Assembly (NCBI RefSeq): GCF_003402535.2
Contig: NZ_AP025173.1
Location: 1-64,000, forward strand
Source: Cupriavidus sp. P-10
Lineage (GTDB): Bacteria > Pseudomonadota > Gammaproteobacteria > Burkholderiales > Burkholderiaceae
Length of the DNA stretch: 64,000 nt
Reading direction: 5' to 3'
Made by a program: the position numbers and the translations under genes. Under the pieces are notes generated by a model. It did not search any database. It was not told the DNA's origin and saw only the letters and a program-made list of their open reading frames with translations. Of this stretch, positions 26,671 through 34,572 are shown one piece after another (within the stretch, counting starts at the first letter, position 1; the number at the start of each line of letters is the position of its first letter).

Positions 26671-28469
26671 TCGGGACCATTTCGCGCCTGTGGCGCAATC
26701 CGAGCCGAGATCCTGCCCGTTTCACGGCAATTGCCTTGCGGGCCGAGCCGTCGGTGAAATCCGACGTGCTGACCTTGCCGCCGCCACCGGATGTGTTGGC
26801 GCCCCATATCCTCTATCCGAAGACCATTCCGGCAACCTTCGACCGCGTTGCCTGCAACATGAACCGCCTGACGGCTGAGCAAGCGGCGGCTCTGCGTCAG
26901 CGCGCGTCCGAGAGCGGACTCTATGTCGAGAATCTCGTCGAGGAGTTCGGCCTCACCAATGATGAAGTGCAGCAGGTGCTGGCGGTGCACGGTTGCGAAA
27001 TCTACGTGGACGCGCGGCACTTTGGTACGCCTCGCTTCCTTACCTGGGAAGCGAAGCTGCGGCGCAGCGGTGCGGCGCCACAAGTGCGCAAGGTGTCCGC
27101 GCAGGAACTCTCGGTATTGCGGCAGCAGCGCGGTACAGGCCTGTTGCAGGATGCAGACCTGCATACGTTGAGCCTGGCGCGCCGGCTGATTGCCGATTGC
27201 GCCGTGCTGGTCGCCTCGGATATCCACATCCTGGTCCGTGAGCACCATACCGAGATCCAGGTGCGGGTCAAAGGGGACCTGCGCACGGTCGCCGCCCTGT
27301 CCATGCGCAGGGAAGAGGGGGAGCGACTGATCCGGGCAATGTACACGGGCTTGGCCACCGTGAAGGCCGCTACCTACAATCCGCTGGACGTCCAGGATGC
27401 GCAGATTGCCGGCGACGCGCTGCCCGGCACGGGCCTTTCCAGTGTGCGGATCGTCCGCGGGCCGGCCTATCCGGTGGAGAGCGGCGGTGGCTTTCTCGTG
27501 GCGCGCCTGCAATACCGGGAACATCACCAGGGAGCCAAGAAGTCCGAAGCGCTCGAGGCGGCGAAGCGATTGGACCTTCGGATGCCAGAGAGTCCGATGG
27601 GCGATTTCAAGCTCGGCGAGATGGGATACACGCCCTTACAGGTGGAACTGATCTCGCAGTTACTTCGTCGGCCCATGGGGGTGATCGTCGTGACGGGCCC
27701 AACCGGCAGCGGCAAGACGACGACGCTCTTCGAGTGCACCCGCCACCAGGCCCGTCTATTCCCCCAGAAGCGGCTGGTCACGATCGAGAACCCGACCGAG
27801 TACCCGATGGACTGGGCGATCCAGCTTGTCACGGAAAGCGAACGCTTTCCGGAGATGCTGCGCATGACACTGCGGATGGACCCGGATGCCGTACTGCTGG
27901 GCGAAATCCGTGGTGTTGAAGAGGCGATCGCAACGCTGCAGGCCGCGGCCACTGGTCACCTGGTACTGACCACCCTGCACGTGACCGATCCGTTCGAAAC
28001 CTTCTTGCGGCTCGTCATGCTCGACCACGTGCGTCTGGCGATGGACGTGATCTGCAATCACAACCAGGTCATCGGTCTGATTGCGCAACGGATCGTCCCG
28101 TTGCTTTGCTCGGAATGCTGCGTGCCAATTGAAAGCGCGGCAGAACCGCTGCCGGACTACATGATGCGTGCGATGCGCTCTTGGGGGGATCTGTTTGGCG
28201 TGCGCGTTCGCGGCGCAGGGTGCGAACACTGCCATGGCGAAGGCATTGTCGGTCAGCAGGCAGTGGCAGAGGTCGTAGTGACCAACGAGGCGCTGATGCA
28301 AGACTGCATCAACGACGGGGTGTTGGCGGCGAGGCGCAACCACAGGGCGCGGCCCGGCTCCGACAAGCCGATGATCGCTCACGCCATGGACCTGGTCCTG
28401 GCCGGCCGGCTCGATCCGGTTGACGCCGAGCGAAATGTCGATGCCATTCCGATGCGGGAGCAAGTGTGA
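26667..28469 (+). CDS. pilQ: PilQ-type pilus assembly ATPase (GspE family)
   Basis: A 600-residue cytoplasmic ATPase driving thin-pilus assembly. Walker A GPTGSGKTTTL (about residue 350), Asp box TIENPTEYP, Walker B VLLGEIRGVEEAI and His box LVLTTLHVTD are intact, as is a zinc-binding CSEC...CEHC pair. ATG 26667 overlaps the pilO stop (ATGA); an upstream in-frame start lies inside pilO. Confidence 0.9.
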   Translation: MIGTISRLWRNPSRDPARFTAIALRAEPSVKSDVLTLPPPPDVLAPHILYPKTIPATFDRVACNMNRLTAEQAAALRQRASESGLYVENLVEEFGLTNDEVQQVLAVHGCEIYVDARHFGTPRFLTWEAKLRRSGAAPQVRKVSAQELSVLRQQRGTGLLQDADLHTLSLARRLIADCAVLVASDIHILVREHHTEIQVRVKGDLRTVAALSMRREEGERLIRAMYTGLATVKAATYNPLDVQDAQIAGDALPGTGLSSVRIVRGPAYPVESGGGFLVARLQYREHHQGAKKSEALEAAKRLDLRMPESPMGDFKLGEMGYTPLQVELISQLLRRPMGVIVVTGPTGSGKTTTLFECTRHQARLFPQKRLVTIENPTEYPMDWAIQLVTESERFPEMLRMTLRMDPDAVLLGEIRGVEEAIATLQAAATGHLVLTTLHVTDPFETFLRLVMLDHVRLAMDVICNHNQVIGLIAQRIVPLLCSECCVPIESAAEPLPDYMMRAMRSWGDLFGVRVRGAGCEHCHGEGIVGQQAVAEVVVTNEALMQDCINDGVLAARRNHRARPGSDKPMIAHAMDLVLAGRLDPVDAERNVDAIPMREQV

Positions 28470-29506
28470 ACGGATTGTCCTGGGGAATGCGGCGGCGCCT
28501 GTATCAGCAGGCATCCAGCCAGTTGGAGAATGGGCTGACTCTCGCGCAGGTTCTGGAGGATTTCCGCGAACGGCAAGCTCGGCGCGGCAGAAAGCGCGCG
28601 GCCGAGGCGGCGAACGAGGTGGGTCGCCAGGTACGCGACGGCAAGACACTGATGGCGGCAATGGGCGCAAGCCTTAGCGATCTCGAGCGCAGCGTGCTGG
28701 ACGCGGGTGAGAGGGCGGGGCAATTGCCGGAAGCGATGCGGCTCGTGCTGGACGTTCGGGACCTGACGACACGCCTTCGTCAGAAGCTACAGGCGAGCTT
28801 CTTCGCGCCAACGGTGTATCTCGTGACGCTCTACGTGGTCTTGCTGCTGATCGGGGGATACATCGTCCCGCAGTTCCTCGATGTACTGCCGCTCCAAAGA
28901 TGGACGGACTGGGCCTATGCGATGTACTGGATGGGGCAGTTGGCGGTGGGGTGGCCAGCGCCAGTGATTTTCGGCGGGATCGGTGCATATGCCGGCTGGA
29001 GTTGGTGGGCGCTGTCTCGATGGACGGGGCCGGGCAGGCGAGTCTGTGACCGGCACGTGTTCCCGTTCACGGCGTACCGAGAGATTACTGGCTTCACCTG
29101 GCTGATGTCCTTCGTCGCACTGTTGCGGGCGAACGTACCTGACACCGTTGCGCTGGAGGGACAGATCAGCTCGGCGTCGCCCTGGCTGGCGTCACGGCTG
29201 CGGCCGATCCGTCTTGGGCTTGCTGATGGTCTGGACCTGGCGGAGGCCATGCGTCAGGCCGGCAATGGATTCCCGTCCTTGGATCTAATCGACGAAATCG
29301 GCGCATATGCGGGCTTCGATGACTTCACCGAAAAGATCACGGTGGCCGTGCGCCAAAACGCTGAGGTCATCGAGCGGCAGTTGCTCGCCAAAGGGATGGT
29401 CATGTCCGCGATCTTCACCGGGTTGATGTTCCTGGCCTTCGTGGTGCTGCAGCTCGGCTCCAACTCTCTCTCATCGATCCTCACGTCCTCGATGGGACAG
29501 TTCTAA
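28466..29506 (+). CDS. pilR: PilR-type inner-membrane platform protein (GspF family)
   Basis: A 346-residue polytopic protein with two GspF repeats: an N-terminal helical repeat (about 15-110), transmembrane segments at about 110-135 and 150-185, then a second repeat and a final transmembrane segment (about 310-332). It anchors the assembly ATPase. GTG start overlaps the pilQ stop by four bases. Confidence 0.88.
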   Translation: MNGLSWGMRRRLYQQASSQLENGLTLAQVLEDFRERQARRGRKRAAEAANEVGRQVRDGKTLMAAMGASLSDLERSVLDAGERAGQLPEAMRLVLDVRDLTTRLRQKLQASFFAPTVYLVTLYVVLLLIGGYIVPQFLDVLPLQRWTDWAYAMYWMGQLAVGWPAPVIFGGIGAYAGWSWWALSRWTGPGRRVCDRHVFPFTAYREITGFTWLMSFVALLRANVPDTVALEGQISSASPWLASRLRPIRLGLADGLDLAEAMRQAGNGFPSLDLIDEIGAYAGFDDFTEKITVAVRQNAEVIERQLLAKGMVMSAIFTGLMFLAFVVLQLGSNSLSSILTSSMGQF

Positions 29507-29542
29507 CAAACGGCTTATTTCAAACTCAAAAAGGGGTATCGA

Positions 29543-30043
29543 ATGGATGGAATTCTCGGGCGCATCGTCGCCATTGTCTTGGGCCTGCTCGCACTGGTTG
29601 GCATTGCCTACGCGGGTTACAACGGCTTTCAGACCCATAAAGCCGGTGTAGTCGCGACCAACCTCACGCAGCTGATTACGAACGCTCGTGCCGGATTCTC
29701 GCAAGGGAACAACGGGTATACCAACTTCACGACGGCGAACATCGCGGCCATGGTTACTGGCGGCATGTTTCCGACGGACATGGTGCGCGGTACGACGCTG
29801 GTCGATCCGTGGGGCAATGCAGTGACGCTTTCGTCCGCCAACAATGGCTCGCAGGGCGTGATCACCTTCGGCGGCGGCAACGCACAGACCGCAAAGCAAT
29901 GCGTAAGCGCAGCCGTGGGTCTCAAGGACTATGTGACGCTGACAGTCGGCTCGACGACGTTCAACCAGGCCAACCTTCCCGACCAGGCGACCGCCGGCGC
30001 GGCCTGTAGCGCCACGGCGACCTTCGCTCTGACATTCCAGTGA
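29543..30043 (+). CDS. pilS: PilS-type major thin-pilus pilin
   Basis: A 166-residue prepilin: hydrophobic N-terminal helix (about 5-26) and a globular domain with a Cys pair (about 130 and 154), as in type IVb pilins (PilS). The segment before the helix is only MDGILG, lacking the usual basic leader. PilV begins MEAILG, which suggests a shared processing site after Gly6. AGGGG lies six bases before the ATG. No prepilin peptidase is seen in the window. Confidence 0.85.
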   Translation: MDGILGRIVAIVLGLLALVGIAYAGYNGFQTHKAGVVATNLTQLITNARAGFSQGNNGYTNFTTANIAAMVTGGMFPTDMVRGTTLVDPWGNAVTLSSANNGSQGVITFGGGNAQTAKQCVSAAVGLKDYVTLTVGSTTFNQANLPDQATAGAACSATATFALTFQ

Positions 30044-30140
30044 GTAAGGCGAGCGTGCGGCTACAGCGACCGCTTCTGCATCGGTATCACATCCACGATG
30101 GAAGGCAACGTAATCGAGCATGGCACTTTAGGGGTATGAC

Positions 30141-30555
30141 GTGGATGGGATTCTTGGTCGGATCATCGCGATTGTTCTGGGCCAGTTGGCACTCATTGGT
30201 AGTTTCCTACGCGGGGTACAACCGCATCCAGAGCCACAAGGCCGGGGCAGTGGCAACCAACATTGCACAGCTGAGCACGATTGCCCGCGCAGGGTTCTCG
30301 CAGGGCTACGACGGCTCCACCGAACTTCACGACGGCGATCGTTCCGTCGATGATTACCGGCGGGTGTTCCCGACGGACATGGTTCGCAGCACCACGCTGC
30401 TCGATTCCTGGGGCATGCCATGACGCTGTCTTCTGCCAACGGTGGCTCGCAAGGGGTAATTCAGTTTGGTGAAGGCGGCGGTCGGACCGCAAAGCAGGGC
30501 GTGAGCGCGGCCCTGCTTCTCAAGGACTGCCGCCTTTACGCTCACCTTCCAGTGA
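30141..30555 (+). pseudogene. Decayed second copy of pilS
   Basis: A tandem duplicate starting MDGILGRIIAIVLGQLALIG, then breaking frame. A +1 insertion falls at the end of the first helix; the homology continues as YAGYNRIQSHKAGAVATN in another frame. Compensating +1 and -1 slips occur around the FPTDMVR motif, a further -1 gives a stop at GMP-TGA, and about 90 bp are missing before the terminal FTLTFQ. The spacer between the copies is about 100 bp. At least four frame-disrupting changes rule out a functional pilin. Confidence 0.85.
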
Positions 30556-30592
30556 GGTCGAGGGCCCGTGCTGGTTCCTCAGGAGAAATGTC

Positions 30593-31072
30593 ATGGGTTA
30601 CCTGATCATGCCCATCGCCACGGTCCTGTTTTGTCTTGGATTCGTGGCGCAGCTCGCGCAGTTGTCGCAAGCGGCGCCCGGTGCCGGTGTGCCCGGTCGC
30701 ATGGAATCGGTGGCAACCATCACCGCACAGCAGGCGCAGGCCTACGGCGCAGCCTGCGTAGCTACGGCCGGCGCGACGCCCGGCCTGGTCGGAGCAAGTG
30801 TCACGCCGGTGCTGCCGGCGGGCATGGTGACTCCTGCCGGCGCGGGCTGCATGGCCGTGGCCAACCCAGCTGGGGGGCGGGACGTGTACGGCTATGTGCG
30901 CGTGTCCTCAGGGGCGGGCGCGTCGCTGCTCGGCACCACCCAAGGCAGCCTGGCGTGGTTCCGCGTCCGAAGTCAGGGCACGGGCGTCAATCTTGCAACC
31001 GGCATGGCGTACAGCGTGCCGGCGAACATTCCCGTTGGGGCGCTGGTCCACTGGGTCCAGCTGAACACCTGA
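30593..31072 (+). CDS. pilM: PilM-type membrane protein
   Basis: A 159-residue protein with an N-terminal hydrophobic segment (about 3-26) and a Gly/Ala-rich periplasmic domain with two cysteines. Size, topology and position in the cluster fit PilM of R64-type operons; in R64 pilM lies upstream of pilN, here it sits between pilS and pilV. AGGAG lies seven bases before the ATG. Confidence 0.6.
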   Translation: MGYLIMPIATVLFCLGFVAQLAQLSQAAPGAGVPGRMESVATITAQQAQAYGAACVATAGATPGLVGASVTPVLPAGMVTPAGAGCMAVANPAGGRDVYGYVRVSSGAGASLLGTTQGSLAWFRVRSQGTGVNLATGMAYSVPANIPVGALVHWVQLNT

Positions 31073-31079
31073 GAAACGC

Positions 31080-32327
31080 ATGGAAGCGATACTCGGATAT
31101 CTCATCGCGCTGATGCTCTCGATGCTGAGCCTTGCCGGCTTCGCGACGTGGGCGAAAGCCGGCGTCACGAACGTGCAGACCGCAGCCGCGGCGAGCCAGA
31201 TGCTGGTTTTCGATAAGGCCGCCCTGCAGTTCGTGCAGGACGAAGCCGCAACGCTGGTCGCCCAGGCCACGGCGAGTGTGCCGGTGTCGGTCACGCCGGC
31301 GATGCTAGTCAATGGTGGCTATCTGCCCGCTGGTTTCTCAGTGACGAACGTGTTCGGGCAGACGTGGTTGCTCCAGGTCATGCAGCCAACGCCAAACAAC
31401 CTGCAGGCGCTTGTCACATCGCAGGGCGGCCGTGCCATCACAGACACGCGCCAGCTGGTGCAGATCGCTGCGCAAGCCGGTGCGCAGGGCGGCTTCGTAC
31501 CATACGCAGGGCAGAACGGAGACCCGACGATGGTGCCAACCAGGGCCTATGGGGCGTACGGCGCGTGGCAGGTGCCGCTGGCGAACTACACCAACCCGGG
31601 GAGTGGCCGGCTGGCTTCGTTGTTGGCCTTCACCGGAGCGCAGGCCAATAACGGGTATCTGTACCGGGTCCAGGTACCGGGGCATCCCGAGCTGAACCAG
31701 ATGCAGACATCGCTCGACCTGGGCGGCAATGACGTCAACAACGCAAGGCGGGTGTCGGCAAACACATCCCTCACAAGCAACGGTGAGACATACCTGACCA
31801 GCACCGGAAGCCCAGGCAGCGCATGCGGTGTCGACAAATCGATCCGGACGAGCACAACGGGAACGGGGCTCGTGATTTGCTTCGGCGGCATTTGGCAGCC
31901 GATCGGCACGGCCGTCACGAATGTGACCGACGGTACGTGGTGCGGAAACAATGGCCAGCTTGCCACGAGCGGTACAAACGTCGGCTACATCTGCAAAGGG
32001 AACCGGTATGTCGCGTTGACCAACGGGTTGGGGAACTTGTCGATCACGCGGAAATTCGAGAACGTATCGGATGGAATGACGTTCTCTAAGGACAACTGCC
32101 CTGGCGGCACCGCTTGGGCGATGTACACACCAAGGCAGGAAATGGTGAATATCACTGGAACCGTAATGCCGCCCATTCAAGGAACGTACTTCTCAGTGAA
32201 CGACTATGGCACCTACTGGTACGCGCAGGCAAGCGCCATGTCGCCAGCGGCTTGGTATAGCGGCAACGATACCGGGGCTCTTGGAGGGCAACTGCTGGGC
32301 ACCGTCACGACAGGCTGCATGTACTAG
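31080..32327 (+). CDS. pilV: PilV-type minor pilin/adhesin
   Basis: A 415-residue pilin-like adhesin. MEAILG is followed by a hydrophobic helix (about 7-27). A Cys-containing C-terminal region (SACGVDKSIRTSTTGTGLV, WCGNNGQLATSGTNVGYICK, final TTGCMY) matches PilV proteins, whose C-terminus recognises the recipient surface. R64 PilV varies by a shufflon; I see no array of alternative 3' segments or 19-bp repeats here, so this PilV appears fixed. Confidence 0.82.
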   Translation: MEAILGYLIALMLSMLSLAGFATWAKAGVTNVQTAAAASQMLVFDKAALQFVQDEAATLVAQATASVPVSVTPAMLVNGGYLPAGFSVTNVFGQTWLLQVMQPTPNNLQALVTSQGGRAITDTRQLVQIAAQAGAQGGFVPYAGQNGDPTMVPTRAYGAYGAWQVPLANYTNPGSGRLASLLAFTGAQANNGYLYRVQVPGHPELNQMQTSLDLGGNDVNNARRVSANTSLTSNGETYLTSTGSPGSACGVDKSIRTSTTGTGLVICFGGIWQPIGTAVTNVTDGTWCGNNGQLATSGTNVGYICKGNRYVALTNGLGNLSITRKFENVSDGMTFSKDNCPGGTAWAMYTPRQEMVNITGTVMPPIQGTYFSVNDYGTYWYAQASAMSPAAWYSGNDTGALGGQLLGTVTTGCMY

Positions 32328-32342
32328 AAGCAAGATCGATCT

Positions 32343-32954
32343 ATGAAGCGCATTCTTTTGGCGAGCGTTCTCGCTGCCGAATTCTCAACAGCGGCCGCAC
32401 AGTTGTACACGTTTCCGGCGTCACCAATGACAGTGGCAGACTGTCCTGCCGGGAAGATCTGGCTCGTCCAGAATGGTCTGGCCACTTGCGGCGCTCCGGC
32501 ACCGCCCCCGCCGCCACCACCTCCACCACCGCCTCCACCACCGCCAAACACGGTGACGTTTGTGCTTGTTGCTGGCGGCTTTGCGGCGGGTGGCGGCGTG
32601 CCGGTTCCAGCGGCTACCCCGTACGCATACTCGTACACATCCCGGCAAGGTTTCGGGGGCAGTAATGTAGAGTATGTGCTGTTCGGCAGTGTCCCCTACG
32701 ATCAGTTGAAAGCTTCTGGCGGATACGCAGCATTGACGTCTGCGCTGGTCACCGTGAGAAATCCGGGGGCGTCGACGGTCGTGAACGGGTGGGTCATCAC
32801 TCATGGCACACCGTCAATGCAGTTTCAAGCCGTTACTGGGCCTGGGTTCGACTCGGCCTTGACCGGCGGCGGCAGCAACGGCCCAGGGACGTGCTTCACT
32901 TGGACATACCTGGCGCCGGCCAGTGTTTGTAATAACGGCGCTACAGTGCAGTGA
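32343..32954 (+). CDS. Secreted protein with an uninterrupted polyproline tract
   Basis: A 203-residue protein with a signal peptide (about 1-19), a short Cys-containing N-domain (VADCPAGKIWLVQNGLATCG) reminiscent of pilV-type tails, a run of 15 prolines (about 53-69) and a C-terminal domain of ~130 residues with two cysteines. It follows pilV by 15 bp and closes the operon, so an extracellular role with the pilus tip is likely. Such a proline run would need elongation factor P. Family not recognised. Confidence 0.6.
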   Translation: MKRILLASVLAAEFSTAAAQLYTFPASPMTVADCPAGKIWLVQNGLATCGAPAPPPPPPPPPPPPPPPNTVTFVLVAGGFAAGGGVPVPAATPYAYSYTSRQGFGGSNVEYVLFGSVPYDQLKASGGYAALTSALVTVRNPGASTVVNGWVITHGTPSMQFQAVTGPGFDSALTGGGSNGPGTCFTWTYLAPASVCNNGATVQ

Positions 32955-32975
32955 GACTAGCCCGCGGAAGAAGAG

Positions 32976-33007
32976 AAAATGGCCCGCATCGATGCGGGCC
33001 ATTTCCA
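32976..33007. terminator. Bidirectional terminator between convergent genes
   Basis: A perfect palindrome with arms AAATGGCCCGCATC and GATGCGGGCCATTT, flanked by A- and T-rich ends, lies between the convergent pil operon and the CAP lipoprotein gene. It would stop transcription from both sides. Confidence 0.85.
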
Positions 33008-33028
33008 ATTTTGCAGCTTGGCGCTACG

Positions 33029-34042
33029 TCAGTATACCGTGAAGCTCCAAGACTTGCTGATGGCTACGCCGTTGCGAGCGCCCGCGAAAGTTGCGGTGTA
33101 AGTGCCAGCCGAGAGCGGTTGGGTAGGGAGAAGGAAGGCCACTCCACTGTAGACGTAGGGATCCGAGATAGCCGAAGCGACTGAGCTCGGCTTCGCGGCG
33201 CTGGCAACCAGAACTCTGGCGGGAACTGCGTTACCCGCTGGGCCCGTGAGGATAAAGTTTGAGACCGTCAGCACGTCACTTGCATTGGGAGCTGGAACCC
33301 TGAACATGACAGGGTGGCCTGCGCTCGGCAGATCTGGTGCCGGGCTTGGCGACTCGGCGGTGGCGGTGAATGTTCCTGGGACGCTTTCGGCGTCGATTGG
33401 AGAATAAGCAAAGGCGTTCGTCGCCATTTGCTGTCCACCCCACTGCGGGAGGCCATATCCGCTGCCGTTTGCACCGGTCTTTACGCCAAAATTCATAACG
33501 CAATAACCGTCACGAATGGAAAGGCCGATCGTCTCCTGGTTGCTGGTGATGCCCTGCAGGTGATACACCGAGTTCCTAAAGTCCGCCAGGCAGCCGATGG
33601 AACCATCTGCCGCTTGGCTGATCCACTGGTCCTTCGAGGCACCCGCGGCTACGCCCTGTTCGTAAGGAGTTGCACCGGTAAAGCCGGGCTTGCCGGCAGT
33701 TTCGTCGTGGCCAACCGCAGAATTTGCTTTCAGGTACGCGACGTGGTTGTCCGCGGCAACATCGAGGGCTGTATCTTGCTTCAGGGCACCGACGCCCATC
33801 TTGATCCGATAGTCGCTCAGGGCATTGAACGCTGCCAGACGCAGGTCGCCACTGGGGTACGAAGGGGCGGAGACCGTTGTCGCCGGCGGCACCGACGTCG
33901 GAGCCTGCGGAACCGTTGGCGTGGTTGGTGTACTCGGCTCCTGCTTGGAGCCACCGTCGTCGCCACCACCACCGCCACATGCGGCCAAAGTGAGCGCCGT
34001 GGCCGTGGCCAGGACCGAGAAAGCGAATTTGGAGTTTTGCAT
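33029..34042 (-). CDS. CAP-domain lipoprotein
   Basis: A 337-residue lipoprotein: signal peptide with lipobox LAAC, then Gly/Asp- and Pro/Thr-rich linkers. A CAP (SCP-like) domain follows (about 65-215: FNALSDYRIKMGVGAL, DNHVAYLKAN, VGHDETAGKPGFTG), and a C-terminal beta-rich domain (about 230-337) looks Ig-like. CAP proteins are extracytoplasmic with varied roles. It might modify the cell surface in donors; function unproven. It lies in its own minus-strand unit. Confidence 0.75.
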   Translation of the reverse strand: MQNSKFAFSVLATATALTLAACGGGGGDDGGSKQEPSTPTTPTVPQAPTSVPPATTVSAPSYPSGDLRLAAFNALSDYRIKMGVGALKQDTALDVAADNHVAYLKANSAVGHDETAGKPGFTGATPYEQGVAAGASKDQWISQAADGSIGCLADFRNSVYHLQGITSNQETIGLSIRDGYCVMNFGVKTGANGSGYGLPQWGGQQMATNAFAYSPIDAESVPGTFTATAESPSPAPDLPSAGHPVMFRVPAPNASDVLTVSNFILTGPAGNAVPARVLVASAAKPSSVASAISDPYVYSGVAFLLPTQPLSAGTYTATFAGARNGVAISKSWSFTVY

Positions 34043-34179
34043 TTTTCTTCTCTGATTTTGAATCGGCCGGGGATCGGTCCGTTATTTTTAGCTTAACGTC
34101 CGGGGCGCAAAGTCAAGTCCGCGCCCAGCCTTCGGCCGGCGTGAGCATACACGAAGGGGAACACCATCTAGACGACAAA

Positions 34180-34554
34180 CTAAAGCCAACTTTGACCCCC
34201 TGAAGGTGGGGCTTCAGCATCAGTGGTGTAAGGGGTCCGGCCGCAGTGGTTGCAAATATGGTGCTGCCGCATGGAGAGGAACCGTTGTTCGCGCCACAGG
34301 CGGATGCTGCGCGATCCGCAATAGCAGGCCATGCCAATATTCGTTGCGCATTCGGGATGCTTCTCGCAGTACTGCTGAAGCTTTGGGGTCTCCCTTGACG
34401 GCAGCAGATACAGCAGGAAGAGGCCGATGTAACGCGTGCAGAAGCAGATCAACGCCCACTTCCAGCCGCTTCATCCCCATTGCCGCGCGAGCATGTATGC
34501 CAGGACCGGGGGCACTACAAAGACGAGAACGAATAGAATAGCGGTACTCATCAT
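34180..34554 (-). pseudogene. Membrane/zinc-ribbon gene interrupted by an in-frame TGA
   Basis: A good Shine-Dalgarno (AGAGGA) precedes ATG-ATG at 34554, and the frame reads a hydrophobic N-terminus (STAILFVLVFVVPPVLAYML) to a TGA at 34471-34473. The same frame then continues as an open segment with another hydrophobic stretch (IGLFLLYLLP) and a zinc-ribbon-like tail (CYCGS...CNHCGRTPY) to a stop at 34180. The TGA could be a nonsense mutation of TGG or CGA, or a read-through site. Product unknown. The short gap 34043-34179 holds nothing I can support. Confidence 0.55.
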
Positions 34555-34572
34555 CCTTCAGTCCTCTTTGAT

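Noticed and set aside
31525..31550. GTGCCAACCAGGGCCTATGG in pilV resembles an R64 shufflon repeat
   Set aside because: It is inside the constant part of the gene, occurs once, has several mismatches and is not followed by inverted alternative 3' segments or a shufflon recombinase.
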